This document shows positions 53,745-62,675 of a DNA stretch of 64,000 nucleotides, piece by piece. The stretch covers positions 1,054,001 through 1,118,000 of the forward strand of contig OZ025799.1 in assembly GCA_964019425.1 (NCBI GenBank), read 5' to 3'. The DNA comes from Flectonema sp. DT1601 (lineage: Eukaryota; Euglenozoa; Diplonemea; Diplonemida; Diplonemidae). Every line of letters begins with the position of its first letter. Within the stretch, counting starts at the first letter, position 1. The notes under the pieces are model-generated. The model was not told the DNA's origin. It worked only from the letters and a program-made list of their open reading frames with translations, and did no database searches. Position numbers and translations under genes: made by a program.

Positions 53745-54075
53745 CAGGACTGACTTCTACACCATAAACTGGTGCTCAACTATGTTCACGTGGCCTCCAG
53801 TGGTATTATTTATGTATTTGCAGTCATTTAGTACGCTAGGAGTAATTGAATATAAAAAAATGGAGATAAGGAGGAGGGGAGATTAAAATCGCTGAGTTGT
53901 TTTGTTTTTTCATTACAAATGAACAACCTGAAAGATTAAAGAAACTAGTTAGCATTAGAGAGAATGACGCTGACAGTCAAGATTGTCGGAGTAATTGTTG
54001 TTCCTTTTGAGCTTAAGAATGCAGTATCAAATTAACCCCATTTCACAGGACTGACTTCTACATTGTAAACTGATG
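53745..54075 (+). repeat. Duplicated 30-bp acceptor-like segment
   Basis: CAGGACTGACTTCTACA followed by about 13 similar bases (AAACTG-TG) occurs at 53745-53774 and 54046-54075. Each is preceded by a C/T-rich tract ending in AG (CCCCTTTTTTACAG; CCCCATTTCACAG). Confidence 0.55.
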
Positions 54076-54160
54076 ATAGATTACTCGAAACCTTAAATAG
54101 TTTAGAATCACTACACTTCACTGTCGTTATCCTCCTACAGACTTCACATACTCTAAAAAA

Positions 54161-54445
54161 ATGAATAAATTAGCTGATGTGTTAGAGCAGCAGGGGATTA
54201 TGGTTAACGGTCAAAAGAATCATTTAAGACACATCGATGTTAAGCTTCGTACGATGGAAGGTGAGATCGCTCCGGAACTAAACGCCAGACACCACGCATT
54301 GATATTGCTGCATAATATCGTGGCAAAGAAGACTGGACATGTTCTGTACTCCCCTCCTCAGGTGAGCCAAGTAATCCAGCAACAGCCTTTAGAAGGTGGT
54401 CGATCACTTAACCCTGATGCCCTTCCTTGGGCTCCAAGTTGTTAA
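54161..54445 (+). CDS. Small unknown protein, 94 aa, helical N-terminal half
   Basis: ATG 54161 gives MNKLADVLEQQGIMVNGQKN, continuing with HLRHIDVKLRTMEGEIAPEL and HALILLHNIVAKKTGHVL. The first half is a plausible amphipathic helix or coiled coil. The C-terminus (ALPWAPSC) is proline-rich. A strong acceptor (ATCCTCCTACAG) ends at 54140, 20 nt upstream, which supports a real transcript start. I know no family. Confidence 0.6.
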   Translation: MNKLADVLEQQGIMVNGQKNHLRHIDVKLRTMEGEIAPELNARHHALILLHNIVAKKTGHVLYSPPQVSQVIQQQPLEGGRSLNPDALPWAPSC

Positions 54446-54916
54446 AAACTTATCAATCATTAAGAAACGCTATTGTTAATGATTTTAGGACATTACGAAT
54501 TGTGTGAGTGCAGCGTTGACTGAAGTAGGCTGTTTTTTGGAATTCAATTATTTATTTAATTAATACGAAGGTTGTTTACAACTATTCTCAAGAGAGCTGC
54601 TAAAAAAGGGAAAAAAAAAAAAAAAAAGCACACAATTCTCCCCCCGTCTTTGTGGTTACTAAAGTAAAGGTTAGAAAAGTTAGTGTGGAAAAAAAAAAAA
54701 AAAAAAATGCAAAACAAAATGCAAAAAAAAAAAAAAAAAAAAAAGTGATAGTTTTTTTTTGGATGTTTTTTTTTCTTTTCTTATGTTTCCTTTACCGTGC
54801 ACGATATAAGTCCGAATTTAAAAAAAAAAAAAAAAAACAGAGACTTGTTCTTGTTTTTTTCTTATTATAAATGAGATTTTTAAAAAAAATTAATTTTCAG
54901 AGAGAACAATCATAGA
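54446..54916. other. Intergenic, no gene seen
   Basis: Several A and T runs of 15-20 nt. An acceptor (TTAATTTTCAG) ends at 54900, 16 nt before the next start codon. Confidence 0.6.
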
Positions 54917-57900
54917 ATGACACGAGGGAGAGAAGCAGCGCTTCTCGCTACTACTTTTCATGGAAAGGGAGAAGGGTTGACTGATTTTAGGAAAGTACAA
55001 AATCTGTTTTTAGAGACCGGGCTTCAGATTGAAATGGAAGACGTTGAGAACTGGTGTTCACGAATAGGATATCATGAGGGTGAATTCATGCAATGGAATC
55101 AGTTATACGAACTTCTGTTATTGTTAAGAGAAGATTGTGAAAAACAAAAAACTGATCCAAACCAAAGTCTACTTGCGGCTTACAAAGTACTTTCAAAAAC
55201 AAACGAAAACTCATCTGAAGCTCTGACTAGAATTTGTAACGACTTTGCTATCGATGTTGATTTCGGTAGGTTGGGGGAAGGTGATAATGGAAAGGTTACT
55301 TTTAATGATTTTTCTAATTTCTTAACTACGCTACCTTCTGAAGACAAACGTCAAGATGGTGTTTGTCCGCAGACTTTCTTCCCTCCAACAACATCAAATA
55401 CGGCTATCGGTAATTCACAGCAATACCCAACATCGAATCACACTCACAGCACACGACTGAGTCGCACACCACATGCCCAACGCCGTACTAGTAAACTAAT
55501 TCTCAACAATAATTGGCCAGTTGTGGGTATCACTTCGGGAGGTGAATTCACTTCGTTTCCGATGGTTGCGACAGACGAGGAACCGCTCTCTCCGGCATCT
55601 CCATTTCTAGCTGCTGAGATATGCGACAGGGAAACCAAATCCAATACTGAAACTCCTCAGTCACTTAGCTTTCATGAGGCGGAGGAGGGAGTTCGTAAGA
55701 AAAAACCGAATAAATCTATTTTCCAACCTGACACGAACCCATCCATGGCATCAGTGATCCGGCAAAGGTCGGAATTAATAAAAACCTTTCAGAGTGGAGG
55801 ATGTTTGACTGAACCTCAAAAGGACTCTTCGTGGCATGTTAATTTTGATTTTATCGATGAGGGGTCATCGAACTCGTCTGTCAGCTACCCTGTCGCGGAT
55901 GATGAACACGTTTCTTTTTCTTGTTCCAGCAGCGCGGATTCCAGATATGCGAGGCCCTCGTTGGAACCATCAAAGTCTGTTTTCAGCCTACCCTCCGAAT
56001 CCGAATCCGATTCCTGTTTAGATTCTCTCCAAAATATTATGTGTCATAAAGTTAATCATGCTGTTCACAGTGTTCGGATGAAAAAAAGTCATTGTCAGGG
56101 AATTGATCATGATGAGAAAATGTCTCATCGGCCGAGATCTGCATCACAGACACGGATACGAAAACCACACCCACAAGAGAAGAGACGAATTTATAAGGCG
56201 ACGGAATCTCTCGTACGAAGTGAAGAAGTCTCATCTTTGAAGAAAAAATTGGTATCGAAGATGAGATATTTAATAACAAACAACGATCCGAGTGATAGTT
56301 GGTTACTAAATAGCGTCTCATGTCTGAAGCATCAGTTTAGCGCTGCTTATGGTCAGCCAGCTGCTTTTGAAACACTGAAGCTCTCAGGTAAACAACCAGT
56401 AGGTAAACATCCCAGTCAGCGTAGTAGACGAGGTTCGAGTTGTTTTAAAAATCGAAAATGGCCGAAGGATATCACTACCGCCACTGGATCAAGGAGGAGG
56501 AAGAATCGAAAAATAAAAACTTTCGATCCTCAATTGGAAGCTGAGATGCCACCGCCGCCGAACATCCCAACGACGACGACTGATACTAACCCACAGCAAC
56601 TAATTCAGAGACTTGATCCTTCTAAGTGTGGATTTATTGAAATCAGTCAACTTCTCGGTCATATCAGTCAGCATTGCATTTCCTCCTTCACAACATCGCA
56701 ATTGGCATTTTTACAGGAATTGAAAACACCTTCGATTTCTAAAAGTGATATTATAAAGGGAAACCCTGATCGACACACCACTGAAATGATATTTAGCATT
56801 CTGAGTGAGTTTGATGAAGTGAGATTTTCAGATTTGAATTTATTGTCGAAAAGTCAAAAATTTAATTCAAAAGTCAACAAATATATAAAACAGTGTTGTC
56901 AGTCTTTGCAGCACATTACGTTGAAGATGTTCTTAAGAAGTGGGGCACAGCGTCAGTTATTCGATGAAATCTCAAATGATGGAAACACCACAACAATCTC
57001 AATCCTCAAATCAATGTTATCAAACGCACGAAATCCTTTAGTCAACTCTTTAAGCGAATTGGAAATTAGTTATTTACATCTGATGTGTGATCCCGTAGTA
57101 GATTTTGATTCGCATCCTACTTTTAATGCTTTCGAAAACTTTCTAGACTGCTGCTTTGAACCAGAGAAAGAAGTTATCTCAGCAATTAAATTATCAAATC
57201 TAATAAAAATATTTTTTGAGTTGACAAAGAATCAATTAAAAAGACTAGGAGATGTGTGTACCGAACCCGACAAAGATGTTGAATGGAGTGAGTTCAGTTG
57301 TGGATGTGAAATAGATGACGGGCTTATATCCTTCTTTGAGTCTCTCCGAACACATTCAAAGAAAACAATTTCTTTAAATGAGTTGTCAATTAAACTTGAG
57401 AACCATCAAAACACCGCTCTCAACAAGAACCAATTAATTCATCTGAAATCACTATCAAAACGGACAGTTGTTTGGAGTGATATCGCATGTAGTCAATATG
57501 GAGATGATTTTTTTAAGAATTTTTTCAAATTATTTAGTGAAGGCCAAGATGAAAGCATTTCAGTAAACCGCTTACGTCGTCTGGTTGATAGTTTCAGTTC
57601 TCTGAGTGAAGAACAGTTGTCGTATTTAAAATCATTTACAGTCGTCTTTGAGGATGTCATTTCTTGGAACGCAATTTCGAAAAGTTTTCCAGATTCGGAT
57701 TTGAATTTTAAAACATTCTTCAATTGTCTTGATCCCAACAACAGAGGGTACATTCTGTCATCAGAACTAACAAACGTCATGTCGCAGACATTCTGTAACA
57801 ACCCTCTCCCTCTCTCTTATCAACCTCCTGTTGTTCTCAATGGACTTTTACAGCTCTGCATCGGAAAGTCTTCCAAACAAACTGTATCATGTGAATCCAT

Positions 57901-58639
57901 AAGAAGCTTGATACTAAACTCCTCATCATCGACGATAAAATCCACGAGATACGGAAGCGAACCTGATCCAGTTCCGTCAAATTTGCAAAACAATAAAACC
58001 AGAGGCAGGAGTCTGACTGTATCACCTGGTGTGGTACGAGGATTGTTTGAGGAGTTGGCTGTCGGAGGGATCGTCACAGTGGGTGCTGTGGCGAAAGCCT
58101 TAGACAAACAAACATCTGGTAGCAGCATCAGATCGTTAACTGGTGTAGAGCTGTCAAGACTACATATCCTTTGTAGTTCTATTCCACATTCTACTCCGTT
58201 AGAGGTTTTGGAATTTGAAGATATATTATCGAGTTCGACACGTAGACGACATCCGATTGTGACTTCAGTATTCACATCATTAGATGTTATTAAGGAAGGA
58301 AGAGTTGGTACTAAAACTATTTCTGATTACATCACTAGAGGAGCTCTTCATCGATTAACGGAACTTGAGAAAGTTAGATTGTGTCTTCATTGTTCATTAT
58401 ATCAGCAGAACTCATACACATCTGCGTCACAGTTTAGATCAATCTGTGATGGCACTCTTCGATATTGTAGAGACAGTGTTGACTGGGGATGTTTAAGTCA
58501 GTCGATGTCTTCTGTTCAGCCTCCGTCAACAACGTGGTCTGAAGCAGCGGAGGAAACTCAAGAACAAATAATCGAATCACTCAAATATTGTCCTTCTATT
58601 GGACCTGTTAGGAGAAGGAAACCATTGAGAAACTTTTAA
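54917..58639 (+). CDS. Giant degenerate EF-hand protein, 1240 aa
   Basis: No introns. The N-terminal 140 residues resemble two EF-hand pairs without good calcium loops (LGEGDNGKVTFNDFSNFL is the best). Residues about 150-540 are Ser/Pro/Arg-rich and probably disordered. Residues about 560-1200 contain at least seven more EF-hand-like helix-loop-helix units, such as QRLDPSKCGFIEISQLLGHI, FSEGQDESISVNRLRRLVDS and NCLDPNNRGYILSSELTNVM. Most loops lack one or more calcium ligands; DPNNRGYILSSE is the most intact. Each ends in a repeated L-x2-L-x3-[TS]-x4-W pattern (VVWSDI, VISWNAI, VEWSEF). It is probably a cytoskeletal or flagellar scaffold; no ortholog is recognised. Confidence 0.85.
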   Translation: MTRGREAALLATTFHGKGEGLTDFRKVQNLFLETGLQIEMEDVENWCSRIGYHEGEFMQWNQLYELLLLLREDCEKQKTDPNQSLLAAYKVLSKTNENSSEALTRICNDFAIDVDFGRLGEGDNGKVTFNDFSNFLTTLPSEDKRQDGVCPQTFFPPTTSNTAIGNSQQYPTSNHTHSTRLSRTPHAQRRTSKLILNNNWPVVGITSGGEFTSFPMVATDEEPLSPASPFLAAEICDRETKSNTETPQSLSFHEAEEGVRKKKPNKSIFQPDTNPSMASVIRQRSELIKTFQSGGCLTEPQKDSSWHVNFDFIDEGSSNSSVSYPVADDEHVSFSCSSSADSRYARPSLEPSKSVFSLPSESESDSCLDSLQNIMCHKVNHAVHSVRMKKSHCQGIDHDEKMSHRPRSASQTRIRKPHPQEKRRIYKATESLVRSEEVSSLKKKLVSKMRYLITNNDPSDSWLLNSVSCLKHQFSAAYGQPAAFETLKLSGKQPVGKHPSQRSRRGSSCFKNRKWPKDITTATGSRRRKNRKIKTFDPQLEAEMPPPPNIPTTTTDTNPQQLIQRLDPSKCGFIEISQLLGHISQHCISSFTTSQLAFLQELKTPSISKSDIIKGNPDRHTTEMIFSILSEFDEVRFSDLNLLSKSQKFNSKVNKYIKQCCQSLQHITLKMFLRSGAQRQLFDEISNDGNTTTISILKSMLSNARNPLVNSLSELEISYLHLMCDPVVDFDSHPTFNAFENFLDCCFEPEKEVISAIKLSNLIKIFFELTKNQLKRLGDVCTEPDKDVEWSEFSCGCEIDDGLISFFESLRTHSKKTISLNELSIKLENHQNTALNKNQLIHLKSLSKRTVVWSDIACSQYGDDFFKNFFKLFSEGQDESISVNRLRRLVDSFSSLSEEQLSYLKSFTVVFEDVISWNAISKSFPDSDLNFKTFFNCLDPNNRGYILSSELTNVMSQTFCNNPLPLSYQPPVVLNGLLQLCIGKSSKQTVSCESIRSLILNSSSSTIKSTRYGSEPDPVPSNLQNNKTRGRSLTVSPGVVRGLFEELAVGGIVTVGAVAKALDKQTSGSSIRSLTGVELSRLHILCSSIPHSTPLEVLEFEDILSSSTRRRHPIVTSVFTSLDVIKEGRVGTKTISDYITRGALHRLTELEKVRLCLHCSLYQQNSYTSASQFRSICDGTLRYCRDSVDWGCLSQSMSSVQPPSTTWSEAAEETQEQIIESLKYCPSIGPVRRRKPLRNF

Positions 58640-58758
58640 TTTTGTTTTGTTTTGTTTTAGTTATTCACTTACACACTTTCATCTGAAAGTAAAGTTCAGT
58701 TAGCGTTGAGTCCATTTTCTTTAAATCCATTTTCTTCTGATTAGTACCTTTCAGCAAT

Positions 58759-59181
58759 ATGAAGAAAGTCGCATTAGTATTATTCACCCTCGCCGCTGCG
58801 GCCATGGGTCTGTCAAAGAAGGGAACCAACCAACACCTTTGGACTGACACAGAAATGACAACAACCCTCTGGAGAATGTGTTCAGAAGGTAAGGTTGATG
58901 AACTAAAGGCAATGATTGAAGACACTCCAGATGTTGTACACTCCAGAAGTAGTGATGGAAGAGGTCCTCTTTGGTGGGCATTCGAACACAAGCAAACTTC
59001 AATTATTGAACTGCTAATCAACTCCGGCATCAGCGGAGACGAAACCGATGCCGATGGTAAAAAGGCCTCAGAAATGTCCGGACCTGCTCTCACTGACTAC
59101 GTCAAACAACTCATTGAAGAGAGAAGAAATCAACTTGACGAAGCAGATGCTGACATCGAAGAAGACGACTACATGGATTAA
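58759..59181 (+). CDS. Secretory-pathway ankyrin-repeat protein, 140 aa
   Basis: A signal peptide (MKKVALVLFTLAAAAMGLS) is followed by TTTLWRMCSEGKVDELKAMI and SSDGRGPLWWAFEHKQTSII, two to three ankyrin repeats. The acidic end (DEADADIEEDDYMD) resembles lumenal ER proteins. Small signal-peptide-bearing ankyrin proteins with the DGRGPLxWAxE motif occur in kinetoplastids and other protists, as far as I recall; their function is unclear. An acceptor TACCTTTCAG ends at 58754, only 4 nt before the ATG. No intron. Confidence 0.88.
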   Translation: MKKVALVLFTLAAAAMGLSKKGTNQHLWTDTEMTTTLWRMCSEGKVDELKAMIEDTPDVVHSRSSDGRGPLWWAFEHKQTSIIELLINSGISGDETDADGKKASEMSGPALTDYVKQLIEERRNQLDEADADIEEDDYMD

Positions 59182-59335
59182 GTCAGTTCTGTTGGAAAGT
59201 GTTTTTAGTTCCCCAATCTATGATTTCCCACAATGAACACCCTGTGAAAGTGAATTATTTTCCGAACAAAAACTAACCAGCATTCGTTCCTTTGTTTTTT
59301 TTTTCCCCCTTTTCTTTTTGTAACACAACTTTACG

Positions 59336-59366
<31 letters not shown>

Positions 59367-59998
59367 GACTTGGTGCTGATTTCCCTCCCAATTCTCTTTT
59401 TTTTTTTCACTTCCTTTAAAAAAAAAGGAAAGCAGTAGTGTTTCCCAAGTCACAGTACGTACTTCTAAGACTAGTGAAGTGAAGAGGAAAAAAAAAAAAA
59501 AAAAAAGTGAAATTAAAAGGAAATGGGAGGGGGAAAAGAATAAGAAATCCCCCGTAGTTTTGTGAGCTGCTGTTTTTATTTTATTTTTTATATTTCTTTT
59601 TAAATAATGAGAAGTTTTAAACAAAAAAAAAAAGAGAAAAAAAAAAAAAAAAAAAAAAAAAAAGGAGAGAAAGAGAGGAAACAGATCTCTCTCGTCAACG
59701 TAACGTCCGCGTCTAAAATTACTTTTTTCTTCTTTCATTAGGGGGACCCGTCACCCTTGATTTTTCTGACTATCATTTCTATTGGCAGAGTTGGTCAGGT
59801 AGGATGTCGGAATTTTTGTCGAGAATCGAGGTACCAGTTTTTACCAGTAACGGGCCCCCCTACTTTCGTGAAATCAAAAAAAAAAACAAAAGTAAAAGTA
59901 GTTTTTTTTTTTCTTCTTGTTTAAAAACAGATGTTGACAAAAAATTCTGGTAATCATTACATGTCGCCCTTCAGGTTGTCAAAAAAAAAAAAAAAAAG
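59182..59998. other. Intergenic, about 0.8 kb
   Basis: A/T runs of up to about 28 nt and no coding frame. An acceptor-like CGCCCTTCAG ends at 59974; a 17-nt A run then leads to the next ATG. Confidence 0.6.
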
Positions 59999-61027
59999 AT
60001 GTCCTCAAACACTAGACTAGAAATAATATCATCACATGTGTCTCAGAGAGGGAAGACTCTGATTCGTGAAAGTACTACTCCATTAGAACACAAAGGGTTT
60101 GGAAAAGTCATCTTGTTCGGTGAACACTTCGTAGTCTATGGAGTACCTGCAGTGGTGTGTGCTGTACATGAGTTCACTGACTGTCAAATAAAAAAGCTTC
60201 CTGAAGGACAAACTGGATGGAAGGTAACCGACAACAGACCTGCTGTGCCAGGATATATAACTAACAAAGCAGGTGAGCAAAAAATGGCTCACGATTTGGT
60301 TATTAATCACTTGGGAATTGATTTATCAAAACAAGGAATTGAAATAATACTTGGAGGACCACTCGTACCAACATCAGGAATTGGTGCTTCTGCTAGTAAC
60401 GTCACGGCATTAGCGAGAGCGTTGTCATCCTCATACGGTCTTGACCTTGACGACGATGCTATCAATAGAGCGGCGTATATCGGTGAGGGTGGTTATCATG
60501 GAACCCCTTCTGGGATTGATAACACAGCAGCAACATTCGGAGGGCTATTGACGTTTAAAAGGACTCCTGGTGGTCCTCAATTCTCAAAAGTATCCACCCC
60601 TGCTGTTGGATATCTGGTAGTCGTATCAACAGGAATCACTGCCTCTACTACCGAAGTAGTTGGTGAAATTAGAAAGCTTCGCGACTCTCACCCAAGCATG
60701 TTTGAAAGTATTCAGCAACAGTACATGTCAATCTTTGAAGAGTCTTCAAAAGCATTACGTGAAGGGGATTGGGTTACTGTTGGTAAGTTGATGAACAAAA
60801 ATCATTCTCTTCTCAGAGAACTCGGACTCTCAATACCAGAACTTGAAAATATAATCACCGCCGCCAACAACAGTGGCGCCATCGGATCTAAATTATCCGG
60901 TACTGGCAGAGGAGGAATAGCCATCTCACTCTGCGCTGATGAGTCTTCACAACAACAAGTTGCTAACAACCTTAAGAATGTACCATCTGCTAAGTACGTG
61001 TGGAAGTACACTATTGGAGGTAACTAA
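59999..61027 (+). CDS. MVK: Mevalonate kinase (GHMP family)
   Basis: 342 residues. It phosphorylates mevalonate to mevalonate 5-phosphate with ATP in isoprenoid synthesis. GHMP motifs are clear: GKVILFGEHFVVYG near residues 33-46, the ATP-binding loop PTSGIGASASNVTA near 123-136, GGYHGTPSGIDNTAAT near 163-178 with the catalytic Asp, and SKLSGTGRGGIAIS near 298-311. GIGASAS and GTGRGG replace the more common GLGSSAA and GAGGGG, as in trypanosomatid enzymes as I remember them, which also share RPAVPGYI, LVVVSTGI and a W-x-YT end. The first about 30 residues could be an organelle-targeting extension. No intron. Confidence 0.95.
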   Translation: MSSNTRLEIISSHVSQRGKTLIRESTTPLEHKGFGKVILFGEHFVVYGVPAVVCAVHEFTDCQIKKLPEGQTGWKVTDNRPAVPGYITNKAGEQKMAHDLVINHLGIDLSKQGIEIILGGPLVPTSGIGASASNVTALARALSSSYGLDLDDDAINRAAYIGEGGYHGTPSGIDNTAATFGGLLTFKRTPGGPQFSKVSTPAVGYLVVVSTGITASTTEVVGEIRKLRDSHPSMFESIQQQYMSIFEESSKALREGDWVTVGKLMNKNHSLLRELGLSIPELENIITAANNSGAIGSKLSGTGRGGIAISLCADESSQQQVANNLKNVPSAKYVWKYTIGGN

Positions 61028-61335
61028 ATTTTTCACGAACATATCCGTTTTTTAACTAGCTTGTGAGGGACAGTGGCTGTAAGCCTCGATCGATTTCCTG
61101 TCCCGTCTCCGCTGTATTCTGACCTGTTGGCTGCATGCCTCAATTTAGGAAGTAGTTTTTGTTACATTTATTTTAAATATTTTTATTAGTTGTCAGGTGG
61201 TATTCTAATTATGTAATCTCAGGTAGTAAATGAGTGAACAGAAGGGTGTACTCTGATGTGTTGTATCGGTTGCCGAATAATTATGTTTTTTTAAAATAAT
61301 TTTTTCAGTTATACTTCCGTCACAAACACTTCAAA
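61028..61335. other. Intergenic, no gene seen
   Basis: 3' UTR-like sequence. An acceptor (TAATTTTTTCAG) ends at 61308, 27 nt before the next ATG. Confidence 0.6.
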
Positions 61336-61787
61336 ATGGTTGAAAAGGAACCTACCAGAGAGACCGCCTACGGAGCATTCTGCGCTTTCGATGACAGAAG
61401 TGAGGGAGTTCTGTCTGTTGGTGAGTTGAACGTATGTTTTTGTTCTTAATTTGAAGAAGCATTCTTGTCTGCTTGATAATTATAATATCAACACACACAC
61501 GCAGGGTATCTTCTGCTGTCTTGGGGAACCTCTCAAGAAGGAAGAGGTCGACGCGTTGATGTGCGAAATTGAATTCTTAGCTGACAATGGAAAGGTTAAA
61601 ATTGACGACCTCATTGACTTTTTGTACGACAAGGTATGCATTGCTTCTTCTTCTTGTTAATGAATTAGTTGTGAGAGGGACGACAACAACAATAACAACA
61701 ACACCATCACAGGAACCATTTCACATTAAGGCAAACAATGAATCTCTCGGTGTGGGACAGTTCGGAACACACGGAAAGCTCAAGTAG
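61336..61787 (+). CDS. Small EF-hand (calmodulin-like) protein, three exons
   Basis: 99 residues assembled from exons 61336-61431, 61505-61633 and 61713-61787 with GT-AG introns of 73 and 79 nt. It reads MVEKEPTRETAYGAFCAFDD, EGVLSVGELNGIFCCLGEPL, KKEEVDALMCEIEFLADNG and KVKIDDLIDFLYDK, then a Gly-rich tail. This is one EF-hand pair with degenerate loops (DDRSEGVLSVGE; ADNGKVKIDD), similar to a half-calmodulin or a light chain. Both introns start GTATG and end in A/C-rich tracts. The separate open frames at this place miss the true structure. Confidence 0.82.
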
Positions 61788-62675
61788 TGGAATTAGTAAA
61801 TATATTTTTTCTTGTTGTCACAGTTGGCAGTAATTGGTCCCATTCCTCTCCTTAGAAAACTCGCCCTTTTTTTTTTTTTTTTTTTTTTTTCCCCTCTTTT
61901 TTTTCTTTGCTGTGGCCGTCCCTCCTCCAGAGTAATATTTCTGCGTCGAAAAAAAAAAAAAAAAAACGAAAACGAAACAGATACAAAAAGATGTTGGCAC
62001 AACTTTTTTTTTTTTTTTTTTTTTAAATGCCTAGTTAAATATTTGTGTCACAGTTCGCATTCGAAGATTCATCAGATTCCCCCTTGTCCAGAAATATTGT
62101 TAGAGGGAGGCAGGGAAAAAAGTTAAACAAGGACACCTCAACACACAAATATATAAAAAAAAGAGAGTAATACCGCCTCCTTAACTGGGTGCACAGAAAT
62201 GGGAGAAGAAAAACTCTGTTTTTTCCCCCCACTTTTTTTTTTCGTAGGGGAGGGGACGAAAAAATAATGTCCTGAGCCCCTCTATCGTTACTTGTTTGTT
62301 TGGATTTTTTATTTTATTTTTTTCTCTTTTATGGTAGTTGCGTAGTCTGTTGTTGGTGAAGCTACAGCTCCCTATTAGAAGTTTCCACCCCGGCATCCCC
62401 TCTCCGCAAGTATATCTCTGTGTGAGCTGGGGCATTTAAAAAAAAAAAAAAAAAAAAAGTAAAAAGGAAAGACCGAGGGCATTTTCCTCCCCTCTTGTTT
62501 GTTTTTTTTGTGTCCTAATCCCTATATAGTATGTAACCCTGCTTTTTTTTTTATTTTTATTTTTATTTTGTTTGTCTGAATTTTTATGGAAAAAAAAAAA
62601 AAGGAGAGATTTAGTTTTGTGTAAACAAATAGAGTATTTTATTAAACAGGTGAGGTTGTGTCAACAACAGACGAA
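61788..62675. other. Intergenic, about 0.9 kb
   Basis: A/T runs and no coding frame on either strand. Acceptor-like AAACAG ends at 62649 and CAACAACAG at 62670, the latter 5 nt before the chitinase ATG; a very short intron between them cannot be excluded. Confidence 0.55.

Larger units (their letters stand above)
48074..54160. other. Gene-poor stretch, about 6.1 kb
   Basis: No protein gene is supported on either strand; open frames are short and homopolymer-coded. It contains two R2 copies (50778-50911, 51250-51357), an R4 copy (51530-51600), the longest homopolymers of the window (45 T at 49753-49797, 35 A at 51731-51765) and a 30-bp acceptor-like duplication (53745 and 54046). A tRNA-like box near 48890 does not fold as a tRNA. 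Confidence 0.55.
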
